Source: Anaerolineaceae bacterium
GTDB taxonomy: Bacteria; Chloroflexota; Anaerolineae; Aggregatilineales; Phototrophicaceae
DNA length: 64,000 nt
Reading direction: 5' to 3'
NCBI GenBank assembly: GCA_020634115.1
Contig: JACKCH010000011.1
Location: forward strand, 1 to 64,000
Under the pieces are notes generated by a model. The model did no database searches. It saw only the letters and a list, made by a program, of their open reading frames with translations, and was not told where the DNA came from. Of this stretch, positions 17,827-26,305 are shown piece after piece. Position numbers and translations under genes: made by a program. The first letter of the stretch is position 1; every line of letters begins with the position of its first letter.

Positions 17827-19217
17827 TGTTTTTGCGCTATGCTTTCGCTGTTATCCAAACGAACGAAGAATTAGAGAACCCTATGCTGAATGAAACTGCA
17901 TCCTCTCGTGAAGATCATCCCCGGCAACAGCCCGTGCTGGCCGCCGATTTTCCGGGTACAGACCCGCTGCGGGACGACCTGCGGCAGATGGTCGCAACCG
18001 TACTAGACATCAAACAGGAAGTCTTTGCAGAAATGCAGGACGATAAAGACAAGAACCGCCCCTTTCTATTCATCGGCGTGCCAGGGCAGCTTGTTGGCTC
18101 GTTCCAGGGTAACCTGCGGCTCGATTCCGAGGCGGCCTATGCCCAACTGGATACCCTGCTCAAAGCGCGTAATCTACTGCCGATTTTCCGCCAGGCCAAA
18201 AACGAGCCGGGCGAACTGCTCACCAACACCGGGCAGCACCTGGTACACATCATCCGGGGACGCGCCAACCCACCTCGGCGGGCGTGGTGGCCGAACCTGC
18301 TGCTGTTCATCGCCACGCTGTTCAGTGTTCTGGTGGTTGGCACCGATCTGGCACTCAGCCAGATGCGCGACCCGGCGCAGATACAGGCTATTCTCAACAA
18401 TCTGCTGCCTAACCTGTGGCGCGGTCTACCGTATGCCATCAGTATCCTGCTGATCCTGGGAGCGCACGAACTGGGACATTACTTCGCCGCGCGCCGTCAC
18501 AAACTGTCGGTGACTCTACCCTACTTCATCCCTCTGCCATTCATCAGCCCCTTCGGGACGCTGGGCGCATTCATTCAACTGCGTGAGCCGATGCGTAACC
18601 GCAAAGTCCTGCTGGACGTGGGCATGGCCGGGCCGCTGGCCGGGCTGGTGTTTGCCATCCCTATTTTGTTTATCGGGCTGGCGAACACATCGGTGATTCC
18701 GATCAGCCACCTGGGGGGCGTCTATGAAGGTGACTCGATTCTGTACGCCACTGCCAAGATTCTCACTTTCGGGCATTTCCTCCCGGACGGCCTGAATGAT
18801 GTGTGCATTGACTGTAACCAGATGGCTTGGGCCGGGTGGACGGGGCTGCTGATCACCGCACTCAACCTGATCCCGGTGGGGCAGCTTGACGGCGGGCATA
18901 TCCTGTATTCGCTGATCGGGGAACGGGCGCGAAAGCTGTATTTCCCAGCAATTGGTATCATGATCGCGCTGGCGCTCATCACCCAGGTATGGGTGCTGTG
19001 GGTGCTGTTGATGATCTTATTCGGGCGGATCTACGCCACGCCGCTCGACATGGTGACGCCGCTCGATAACCGGCGGCGCTGGATGGCTGTGATTTCGCTG
19101 GTGATCTTTGTGCTGATCTTCATCCCCACACCCTTCGCGCAGACGACTCAGCCCGCCCCAACCCCGGTTCCAGGCAGAAACAGTGTGTTTGTGCAGCCGT
19201 TCCTGCCGCCGTCATAA
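17826..19217 (+). CDS. EGY-like site-2 protease (M50 family)
   Basis: A 463-residue intramembrane metalloprotease. The zinc motif is HELGH in LGAHELGHYFAARRH (near residue 217) and the second ligand is the aspartate of NLIPVGQLDGGH near residue 352. The N-terminal soluble region carries GNLR (FQGNLRLDSEAAYAQLD), a feature of the plant and cyanobacterial EGY subfamily. About seven membrane segments flank the motifs. Site-2 proteases cut membrane-anchored anti-sigma factors or other single-span proteins. The longest frame starts at ATG 17826, overlapping the lipoprotein stop; ATG 17883 is an alternative and the first 19 residues look poorly conserved. The substrate is unknown; the coupled lipoprotein is a candidate partner but this is inference. 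Confidence 0.9.
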   Translation: MFLRYAFAVIQTNEELENPMLNETASSREDHPRQQPVLAADFPGTDPLRDDLRQMVATVLDIKQEVFAEMQDDKDKNRPFLFIGVPGQLVGSFQGNLRLDSEAAYAQLDTLLKARNLLPIFRQAKNEPGELLTNTGQHLVHIIRGRANPPRRAWWPNLLLFIATLFSVLVVGTDLALSQMRDPAQIQAILNNLLPNLWRGLPYAISILLILGAHELGHYFAARRHKLSVTLPYFIPLPFISPFGTLGAFIQLREPMRNRKVLLDVGMAGPLAGLVFAIPILFIGLANTSVIPISHLGGVYEGDSILYATAKILTFGHFLPDGLNDVCIDCNQMAWAGWTGLLITALNLIPVGQLDGGHILYSLIGERARKLYFPAIGIMIALALITQVWVLWVLLMILFGRIYATPLDMVTPLDNRRRWMAVISLVIFVLIFIPTPFAQTTQPAPTPVPGRNSVFVQPFLPPS

Positions 19218-19248
19218 GTGGTTGATAGGTGACACGCTTTAAAATAAC

Positions 19249-19287
19249 AGCTCCCGTAGAGGTAATCCCCTACGGGAGCTTCTTTTA
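19249..19287. terminator. Bidirectional terminator between convergent genes
   Basis: AGCTCCCGTAG and CTACGGGAGCT form a strong stem with T-rich sequence (TTCTTTT) on the plus side and A-rich sequence on the other. It lies between the protease gene and the KimA-like gene, so it can serve both. Confidence 0.85.
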
Positions 19288-19303
19288 TCCGTAGACGTAA
19301 TAC

Positions 19304-21301
19304 TTACGGCTGATGCATGGTTTCCGGCGGCGCCAGGTTGATCTTGCGATTAGCCCCCTGCGTAGGATGTACCAACAGCGGCTCGTACAGTTCATCGCCA
19401 ATCCGGTATGGCACATTGATGACGGAGCGTCCGCGCCCCTGCGCGATCTGGTCACGGTAGAGGGCAGCACGAATAGCAATGGTGGTCTGGTTGTGCAGCA
19501 GTTTTTCCCACCAGGTTAATACCACGAATTCCGGGATGACGACCACAGTCGGAATGTCCTCTCCATGTTCTCCGTCCACCTGATGCAAATACTCGATCAA
19601 GGGTTGGCCGATTTCACGGTAGGGCGACTCGATGATGTCCAGTGGGATGTGCTGAAGCTGCCACTGTTCCCAACGCTCGTGCAGCCGGTCTACGGCAGAC
19701 GGCTCAACCTCAATCGCGCAGATCCGCACGTTGCTGGACATCCGCAGCGCACATTCCAAGGCCTGGAGCGAACAGCGGTTGAGGCTGTTCATCAGCACCA
19801 CCACCGGCATATCGGTATGGTCATGGGTCGTATCGTACACCGGGCCGGGTTTAATACCGTCCAGCGTCAGGGATGAGGCCACGTTTTCATAGTGTTTATG
19901 GATCTGCCGGAACAGCATCATCACAATCGGGATAGCCACTGTGATGAGCCACGCCCCTTCCTCAAACTTGGTTACGACCAGGATAATCAGCACGACGAAG
20001 GTGCTGACCGCGCCGAATCCGTTCATGAAGAGCTTAAAGCGCCAACCAAACGAAGGCTTGAAACTTTCTTTATGCCGTTCTTTCAACCAATGTCGCACCA
20101 TCCCGCTCTGTGACAGGGTGAAGCTCACAAATACGCCTACCGCGTAGAGCGGCAGCAGGTTATGTTCACGGGCGTCAAAAACCACAATCAGCCCGCTGGC
20201 TACCAGTGCCAGGGTCAGAATGCCGTTGCTGAAAACCAGCCGATCACCCAGGTTGGTCAACTGACGCGGCAGGAAGCGATCCCGCGCAATCAGCGATGCC
20301 AACCGGGGGAAGTCAGCATAAGCGGTATTCGCTGCCAGCGAGAGAATGAACAGCGTTGAGAACTGGAGATAGTAGAAAAGAATACTACCCTCGCCAAAGA
20401 CTGCCCCGGCGATTTCGGAAAGCACGGTGGTCTCCGAACCATGGACCGCGATGACCCCGTAGTGGTTCGCCAGGAAGGTGATGCCGACGAACATGGTACA
20501 CAGCAGCGCCACCATGATGATGAGCGTCTGCCCGGCGTTCTTGCTTTCCGGTACTTTGAAAGCGGGGATACCGTTGGAAATCGCCTCAATCCCGGTAAGC
20601 GCGGTACAACCGGCAGCGAAGGCTCGCATCAGCAGGAAGAGGCTCAAGCCGCCCGTCACCGTGACTTGTTCCGCCACCACTTCCGGGCTGGGCGCTGCCA
20701 CCGGGACAACATGGCCGGTAATGACATTGAAGATACCCACCGCAATCATGAGCAGCATTCCCGCCACAAACATATAGGTGGGAATCGAAAACACCGTGCC
20801 GCTCTCTTTGACACCGCGTAAATTCATAACCGTGATAAAGGCCACAATGACCAAGGCCAGATGAATACGCCAGGGGTTGAGCGCCGGGAAAGCCGACGCG
20901 ATGGCCGAAACACCCGCCGAAACACTCACAGCAACCGTAAGGATATAGTCAATGAGCAGCGAAGCCGCCGCTGTCAGCCCTGGCATCGTTCCCAGGTTAT
21001 CTTTGGCGACAATATACGCACCACCCCCGTTGGGGTAGGCATGAATCGTCTGGAAGTAGGAGAAGGCGACGGTAATCATCAGGGCGGAAATGCCCAACGC
21101 AATCCACCAGGATGTCCCCAACGCACCGGCTCCGGCGGCGATCAGGATGAGTAGGATCGCTTCGGTGGCATAGGCGCTGGATGACAACGCATCCGACGAA
21201 AAAACCGCCAGCGCCTTCGGTTTACTCAAACGCTGGTGAATCGCCTGATGGGTTGCCAGCGGCTCTCCAATAAGCAGGCGGCGCATGTTAATTCCTTGCA
21301 T
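19304..21301 (-). CDS. KimA/YdaO-like APC-superfamily transporter
   Basis: A 665-residue integral membrane protein of the APC superfamily. The N-terminus reads SKPKALAVFSSDALSSSAYA, the hallmark of the KimA/YdaO branch and related amino-acid/cation transporters. About twelve helices occupy residues 30-490. A cytoplasmic C-terminal region of about 170 residues follows, with DMPVVVLMNSLNRCSLQALE and other Rossmann-like strands resembling a USP-like domain, as in KimA. In Bacillus KimA is a c-di-AMP-controlled potassium importer; potassium is therefore the leading substrate here, but APC homologues with amino-acid activity are also known. ATG at 21301 and 21286 both have good ribosome sites. No adjacent regulator is seen. 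Confidence 0.85.
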   Translation of the reverse strand: MQGINMRRLLIGEPLATHQAIHQRLSKPKALAVFSSDALSSSAYATEAILLILIAAGAGALGTSWWIALGISALMITVAFSYFQTIHAYPNGGGAYIVAKDNLGTMPGLTAAASLLIDYILTVAVSVSAGVSAIASAFPALNPWRIHLALVIVAFITVMNLRGVKESGTVFSIPTYMFVAGMLLMIAVGIFNVITGHVVPVAAPSPEVVAEQVTVTGGLSLFLLMRAFAAGCTALTGIEAISNGIPAFKVPESKNAGQTLIIMVALLCTMFVGITFLANHYGVIAVHGSETTVLSEIAGAVFGEGSILFYYLQFSTLFILSLAANTAYADFPRLASLIARDRFLPRQLTNLGDRLVFSNGILTLALVASGLIVVFDAREHNLLPLYAVGVFVSFTLSQSGMVRHWLKERHKESFKPSFGWRFKLFMNGFGAVSTFVVLIILVVTKFEEGAWLITVAIPIVMMLFRQIHKHYENVASSLTLDGIKPGPVYDTTHDHTDMPVVVLMNSLNRCSLQALECALRMSSNVRICAIEVEPSAVDRLHERWEQWQLQHIPLDIIESPYREIGQPLIEYLHQVDGEHGEDIPTVVVIPEFVVLTWWEKLLHNQTTIAIRAALYRDQIAQGRGRSVINVPYRIGDELYEPLLVHPTQGANRKINLAPPETMHQP

Positions 21302-21821
21302 TGAACTGTCCCCTCACATAATACCTACTGACTTAAGATCGCTGTGCAATCACACGCAAAAACAGTGTGCCACACAAGCACCTATTCGTCTGTGTATAAA
21401 AAAACGTTGTCTGAAGTTGAACGCCAGAGGGGGAGTTCAGCACAGGCAGCATAGATTGAGCGGCTTTCCCTAGCATGGTGTGGACACTTTACGACTTAAT
21501 AGATGTTCCTGATTTGCAGCCAAAAACATCAACCAGCGCAAAGCACCGGATTAGCAAACAACAAGTTGGTTGTGATTGTACTGGCAAATGCAGATAGTTG
21601 GACACATCTATCTGCGAACCGCGCATAAGTATACGCCCACGACTGAATAAGCGTCAAGAGAAATTAGAAATCCGATGAGCGGGACGAACAGCCCCAGCCG
21701 TTGGTTTTACCGGGATGATGAAGCTGTAAAACAGGAACTCCCCCTCTTTGAATCATAAAAGCCATCTCACTGTTGAGGTGGCTTTGGAATCAGGATTAGA
21801 TTCTGAGGCAGAAAGGCGAAC
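21302..21821. other. Long intergenic stretch upstream of the KimA-like gene
   Basis: No convincing gene is seen on either strand. It must contain the promoter of the leftward transporter gene and the end of the leftward hydrolase gene. I looked for ydaO-type c-di-AMP riboswitch motifs, because relatives carry one, and saw none. Confidence 0.5.
21757..21786 (-). terminator. Terminator after the dienelactone hydrolase gene
   Basis: AAAGCCATCTCA, a 4-base loop and TGAGGTGGCTTT. Read on the minus strand it lies about 35 bases past the hydrolase stop and ends in TTTT. Confidence 0.75.
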
Positions 21822-22475
21822 TTAAGTGGAGGGGCGCTTCAGGAAAGCGAGAGTACGATCCCACGCCAGACCCGCCGCTGCCGGGTTGTAAGCGTCTGCA
21901 CGATCCGGCTCAAAGAACCAGTGTCCCACACCATCGTACCGGTAGAACGTCACCGGACGGCCAGCCATCTTCAGAGCCGCTTCCAGGCCATCTACGCTGG
22001 ACTGTGGTTCAAAAGGATCGTTTTCCGCGAAATGACCGAGGAAATCCGCCTTTGATTGGCTGAACTCGGTGGGCCCCGTACCGTAGAAAATTACGACTGA
22101 GTGGACGGATTCGGGAGCATTGACTGCTAAATCCAGGGCATAAAACGCCCCCATTGAGAAGCCGACCACTGCCACGCCGGAAGCAGTTGCCCCCGCACGC
22201 GCTTTGAGAAACGCTATGGCTTCGACCAGGGCGGCTCTGGTCTGGATAAAATTTGGCCCCGTCTCCTCTGCCAGGGCTTCAGCCTCAGCGATTTGGTCAG
22301 TCACCCGACCATGATAAATGTCCGGGGCGAAGGCGACGAAACCGGCTTCGGCCAACCGCTGGCAGAAAGCCTTGATCGTATCGTTCAGCCCCCACCAGGC
22401 ATGAAGCACTAACACCGGGCTACCCGTGTCGGCAGCGGGCAGGGCGAGATAACCTTGAGGTTGAGCAGAGGACAT
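21822..22475 (-). CDS. Dienelactone hydrolase family protein
   Basis: A 217-residue alpha/beta hydrolase. The oxyanion strand reads VLVLHAWWGLNDTIK, the nucleophile elbow is GFSMG (serine rather than the cysteine of classical dienelactone hydrolase), the acid is in the FAENDPF segment, and the histidine is in GVGHWFFEP. The family sizes match. These enzymes open lactones or hydrolyse small esters; the substrate here is not told by sequence. The start ATG at 22475 has a good Shine-Dalgarno (AGGAGAG). It is a single-gene unit flanked by its terminator and a tRNA promoter in the opposite direction. Confidence 0.88.
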   Translation of the reverse strand: MSSAQPQGYLALPAADTGSPVLVLHAWWGLNDTIKAFCQRLAEAGFVAFAPDIYHGRVTDQIAEAEALAEETGPNFIQTRAALVEAIAFLKARAGATASGVAVVGFSMGAFYALDLAVNAPESVHSVVIFYGTGPTEFSQSKADFLGHFAENDPFEPQSSVDGLEAALKMAGRPVTFYRYDGVGHWFFEPDRADAYNPAAAGLAWDRTLAFLKRPST

Positions 22476-22695
22476 GCGAATCTCTCCTTTGATATATTTC
22501 CAAGGATAATTGTAGAATTTTTGTTCTATTCACGCGACGAGAAACAGTGTTTTTCTTAGAAAAAAGGTTGCTGGATGCGGTCAAATATTTATAGAGAAAA
22601 GCGTGTTCTGAAGAAAGAAATAAAAAACAAGTTAGAATTCTGTTGCAATCTATAGTCAGGAGCAAAAAAGCAGTGTATCCTGTTTTGAGTAGCTA

Positions 22696-22724
22696 TTGAC
22701 AATCCCATACCCCGGGGCTACAAT
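22696..22724 (+). promoter_or_regulatory. Strong promoter of tRNA-Ala
   Basis: TTGACA (22696-22701), exactly 17 bases, and TACAAT (22719-22724), 13 bases before the mature tRNA 5' end. The GC-rich stretch just before the -10 is unusual but tolerable. Confidence 0.8.
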
Positions 22725-22737
22725 GCTCCTCACCTGC

Positions 22738-22810
<73 letters not shown>

Positions 22811-22815
22811 TCAAG

Positions 22816-22845
22816 CCCCATTCATTTGGAATGGGGTTTTTGTTT
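22816..22845 (+). terminator. Terminator after tRNA-Ala
   Basis: CCCCATTC, a short loop and GAATGGGG followed by TTTTTGTTTT, starting six bases after the tRNA. Confidence 0.85.
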
Positions 22846-22865
22846 TGTGGTGAAAGGCAGTCGCT

Positions 22866-23015
22866 GTGACCAATCCAAACGGTAGAAACAACCTGGAAAA
22901 ACGCCTGCGAGAACTGCTGGAAGATTTAAGACGCCTACTCAACCCGGAACAGCCCAAACCCGTGCGGGTACCTGTCCCGGTTCGCATTCCCAAAGACCCC
23001 CGTTACGGTAATTAG
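22866..23015 (+). CDS. Possible 49-residue small protein
   Basis: A GTG-started frame of 49 codons ending in TAG at 23013-23015. It encodes a charged amphipathic helix (LEKRLRELLEDLRRLL, residues 10-25) followed by a proline/valine/arginine tail (VRVPVPVRIP). The composition is protein-like rather than random. A weak AAAGG lies about 10 bases upstream. No family is recognised. The frame begins 20 bases after the tRNA terminator, so it needs its own start site or read-through. A coiled-coil or membrane-surface peptide is possible; this is only a candidate gene. Confidence 0.45.
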   Translation: MTNPNGRNNLEKRLRELLEDLRRLLNPEQPKPVRVPVPVRIPKDPRYGN

Positions 23016-23315
23016 ACAGTTTCCTCAAAACCCGGATTTCCGACAAAACAGTGTCCGCGCTTCCGGCGGGTCGTGGTATCCAACCCGTACTAGGGGCAAG
23101 GTGATGATTCATTAAGACGGCCCTTTTGATCTGCCATTTATGAGATCACTGAGGCGGGTCGTTTACGTCTTTCACGAAAAAATCACCTTCTTAAGTGAAA
23201 TCTTTACGCTTCAACAATGTTTTTAGCCGCACAATGAGAGTACAAAACTGAATTTGAAATCAGTTTTGTAAACCCGTTCCCCTGTGCTTACCGTAATCGA
23301 TGTGGAGCCGTTGAA
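23016..23315. other. Intergenic stretch before the histidine kinase
   Basis: No gene is seen. GACGGCCC (near 23118) and GGGTCGTT (near 23156) flank a loop and may pair imperfectly; nothing else stands out. Confidence 0.4.
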
Positions 23316-24434
23316 GTGGTGATGACTGCCTTGATGATACAAAAGCTAGATCATGACAATGAGCTATCCGAGCAAATTGCCTACTTCAAGACCTATCGTG
23401 CAATCCAACCCATGCTGGATTCAGCGCAGGATATCTTCCTGATTCTTAACGAAACCAGTCAAATCGTCTTCGCTAACCAGCAGCTTTACAACGCTTTCGA
23501 TCTGAAGGGTGAGTCCATCCTGGGCCGGAAAGTGGGCGGAGCCTTACGCTGTATGGGTGGCAAAACCGATGAATGTGACATAGCGAACCCGTTTTGCCAG
23601 TCCTGCGGGGTACTTCATGCGATCCAAGCTGTCAGGGATGGAAGGCAGATTGAGCAGGAAACCCACTTCACCACTATCCAGGGTAACTTGCAGAATTTCC
23701 GTATCTCAGCGCATCCCCTCGTCGTCGGAAACTGGCATTTTTCCATGATTACCATGCAGGACATCACGCATGAAACCCGCCGCCATACCCTGGAGCATAT
23801 TTTCTTTCACGATCTGCTCAACCTCGCCGGGCCGATGGTCACGTTAGCCGCACTGCTAAAAGAGGTGGAGACAAACGAAGATCGCGAACTTAAGACGATC
23901 ATTTATGATCTGTCGTTACGTTTGGTTGACGAGGTAAACGCCCAGCGCGATCTGGCGAATGCCGAGCATGGTGACTTGTATATCCGTGTCCAGCCCACCT
24001 ACACGCTGGATATACTGAACGAACTCAAGAGTTTCTATCAAAATCAATCCCTGGGAACAGGCCGCTATGTGGTTATTGCGCCAGATGCCTACGCGGAGAT
24101 CATCAATACCGACCCGGTACTGCTGCGACGGGTGCTGGGCAACATGGTTAAAAACGCTCTGGAAGCCAGTATGAAAAACCAGACCGTCACACTGAGCTGC
24201 ACGAAAGTTGGCGAGGAAATCCAGTTTACCGTTCACAACCCGACAGTGATCCCCGACCATGTCCAGCCACACATCTTCCAGCGGTCATTTTCGACCAAAG
24301 GCAAGGGGCGCGGCCTGGGAACATACAGCATGAAATTACTGACCGAACGCTATCTGCAAGGTCAGGTTGGTTTCTGTTCTGACCCACAAAACGGCACCCG
24401 TTTCGTCGCGCGGCTTCCCCTCGAACTCTCCTAA
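23316..24434 (+). CDS. PAS sensor histidine kinase with a cysteine-rich PAS loop
   Basis: A 372-residue cytoplasmic kinase with no membrane helix. A PAS domain occupies about residues 30-150. Within it is a cysteine cluster at Cys79, Cys87, Cys94 and Cys97 (FCQSC at the end), a pattern that recurs in PAS domains of anaerobic-type kinases and may hold zinc, iron-sulfur or a redox switch. The phospho-accepting histidine is probably His165 (HIFFHDLLNLAGPM). The ATPase domain has the N box NMVKNALEAS and the G2 box GRGLGTYSMKLL. The first codon is GTG (23316), with ATG at 23322 as an alternative. No response regulator is adjacent, so it is an orphan kinase. Redox or metal sensing is inferred from the cysteines. 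Confidence 0.87.
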   Translation: MVMTALMIQKLDHDNELSEQIAYFKTYRAIQPMLDSAQDIFLILNETSQIVFANQQLYNAFDLKGESILGRKVGGALRCMGGKTDECDIANPFCQSCGVLHAIQAVRDGRQIEQETHFTTIQGNLQNFRISAHPLVVGNWHFSMITMQDITHETRRHTLEHIFFHDLLNLAGPMVTLAALLKEVETNEDRELKTIIYDLSLRLVDEVNAQRDLANAEHGDLYIRVQPTYTLDILNELKSFYQNQSLGTGRYVVIAPDAYAEIINTDPVLLRRVLGNMVKNALEASMKNQTVTLSCTKVGEEIQFTVHNPTVIPDHVQPHIFQRSFSTKGKGRGLGTYSMKLLTERYLQGQVGFCSDPQNGTRFVARLPLELS

Positions 24435-24602
24435 ACACCAGACCTACCCCGTCAGTAGCCGTCTGTCATCTGAACAGGCGGCAGATTTTCACTGGTCGTC
24501 ACCAGAAATGCAGTTTAGAATCAGGGTGGACGCACTGAGGGGTGCAGTGTCCATGAAAGATTCTATTCGTTTTCAGAAAATCTATTACAGGCAGGCATTT
24601 TG

Positions 24603-25601
24603 ATGAGGAAAATACTCGTTATTGGCGGCACACGAAATATCGGCCTCACGTTAATCCCCGCGCTGCTGGAAGCCGGGCATTCAGTCACCACTCTCAACCG
24701 GGGACAAACCACCGACCCGCTGCCGGATGCGGTGGAACGATTGCACGCGGACCGCACGGATGAAGCGCAGCTTTACAAGGCGCTCGCTGGGCGCAGTTTC
24801 GATGCGGTTGTGGATAACTGGCTGTATGCTGGCTCTGAGGCGGAAGCGGCGGTCAAACTACTGGATGGCCGGGTGGGGCACTATGTTTTCATCAGCAGCG
24901 GGCAGGTTTACCTGGTGCGCGAGGGGATTGAGCGCCCATTCCGGGAAGAAGATTATGACGGGCGGCTGATGCCTGCGCCCAAGCCGAGTTTTGGCTATGA
25001 AGAATGGCGTTATGGGATCGGCAAACGTGAGGCCGAAGATGCACTGACGCAGGCGTGGGAAACCCGCCGTTTCCCGTTTACATCACTGCGGCTGCCGATG
25101 ATAAGCAGCGAGCGCGACCACTATAGTCGACTGTATAGCTACATTCTGCGCCTGCAGGATGGCGGCCCGATTCTTGTGCCGGAAACGCCGGACTTCCCGC
25201 TGCGGCACATCTTCCGCGACGACGTGGTGCGGGCGATTTTGCGCGTCATCGAAAAAGGAACGGGGGAAGGCCGCGCCTATAACATCTCCCAGGATGAGAC
25301 AACCTCGCTGGCGGAATATCTAGAGGTGGTGGGCGATATTCTGAACGTCAAACCTGATATTGTGACCATCAAACGCTCTGATCTGGAAGTGAATGGTTTC
25401 CTGCCGGGCTGCTCTCCTTTCAGTGAGCGTTGGATGTCCGAACTGGCGAACGAACGCAGCAAAGCCGAACTGGGGATGACCTATACACCGCTGCGAACCT
25501 ACCTGGAAACCATCGTGACGCATTACGTCAATAACCCACCGCCGCCACCAGCCAGCTATCGCCGCCGCCAGGCCGAAATCGCGTTCGGCAGGTCGGTATA
25601 G
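24603..25601 (+). CDS. NAD-dependent epimerase/dehydratase
   Basis: A 332-residue extended short-chain dehydrogenase. The NAD-binding motif is GGTRNIG near residues 8-14, followed by the usual acid at the end of strand two (TLNRGQ). The catalytic YxxxK tyrosine/lysine pair appears in YGIGK near 138, with SSGQVY as the serine strand. The C-terminal half is a substrate cap (PDFPLRHIFRDDVVRAILRV is typical). The family covers UDP-sugar epimerases and dehydratases and isoflavone-reductase-like enzymes. GTRNIG with a late NISQDET motif resembles chloroplast stem-loop-binding (CSP41) and related proteins, so nucleotide-sugar activity is not certain. ATG 24603 is preferred to the TTG at 24600. Confidence 0.83.
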   Translation: MRKILVIGGTRNIGLTLIPALLEAGHSVTTLNRGQTTDPLPDAVERLHADRTDEAQLYKALAGRSFDAVVDNWLYAGSEAEAAVKLLDGRVGHYVFISSGQVYLVREGIERPFREEDYDGRLMPAPKPSFGYEEWRYGIGKREAEDALTQAWETRRFPFTSLRLPMISSERDHYSRLYSYILRLQDGGPILVPETPDFPLRHIFRDDVVRAILRVIEKGTGEGRAYNISQDETTSLAEYLEVVGDILNVKPDIVTIKRSDLEVNGFLPGCSPFSERWMSELANERSKAELGMTYTPLRTYLETIVTHYVNNPPPPPASYRRRQAEIAFGRSV

Positions 25602-25638
25602 ACGCGAGGCAGAAGCGGGTAGTTTCAGGTGTGGCTGG

Positions 25639-26079
25639 ATGAATAATCTATCAACCAGAATATTGTTGAGAACGCTATCAGATGGTATTGGGCTGGGCAT
25701 CCTGGGTGGACTATTGTTTCAAATGGTTTTCTTTCGTCTGACCTGGGATTCCATCTTACTTGGAGCAGGTTTTGGTGCTTTTGGCGGCTTTATCGTCGGG
25801 CTGACTAACGGTATAGCCGCCAGCACGGTTTTATCACGTCTCGTTTCGCCCGTTTCCAATATCCGAGCATTTCACCGGAAACTGAATGGCATTCTCCTGG
25901 TGACGACAATACTGACTGTAGCGATTTTGGTCAGTGTGATATTTTCCCCTTTCACCGGTTATCGCATCTTCGGATTACTTTTAGGATTTCCGGTGATGTT
26001 TTTCGCCTCGATATGTTCACTGATTGGCAGTCAGTGGCTTGGAAACTGGTACTTGCGCCAAAACTCACCCACAAACTGA
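25639..26079 (+). CDS. Small four-helix membrane protein, unknown function
   Basis: A 146-residue protein with about four hydrophobic helices (around residues 18-33, 41-60, 83-102, 108-130) and short charged loops. Glycine-rich helices such as FGAFGGFIVGLTNG suggest tight packing. No conserved family motif is recognised. It starts at an ATG 38 bases after the epimerase and could be transcribed with it. No function is proposed. Confidence 0.6.
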   Translation: MNNLSTRILLRTLSDGIGLGILGGLLFQMVFFRLTWDSILLGAGFGAFGGFIVGLTNGIAASTVLSRLVSPVSNIRAFHRKLNGILLVTTILTVAILVSVIFSPFTGYRIFGLLLGFPVMFFASICSLIGSQWLGNWYLRQNSPTN

Positions 26080-26305
26080 CTTGTAGTCGGGATACCTTTC
26101 TTTACCAGAGCGCGTTCCGTTGTATCCTCACGCCAGGATGAGGATGGCCTCTGGCAAACGACGCCAAACCACGCTAGACTGTGCATCATGCGATCAGGCC
26201 GTATCCAAACATACTAAGGTCGTCCAGCCCACCCCTTATGCCCGGAGGTCATCATCAAACACGAACACAGCCCCCCATTACCGGATAACACGTGAAGGAA
26301 ATTAG

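Noticed and set aside
21302..21821. A possible ydaO/yuaA (c-di-AMP) riboswitch upstream of the KimA-like gene
   Set aside because: Relatives of this transporter often have one, but none of its conserved motifs is visible in the leader.
26080..26305. A 61-codon frame at 26120-26305
   Set aside because: No ribosome site, no protein-like composition, and it runs into the start of the antiporter gene; treated as noncoding.
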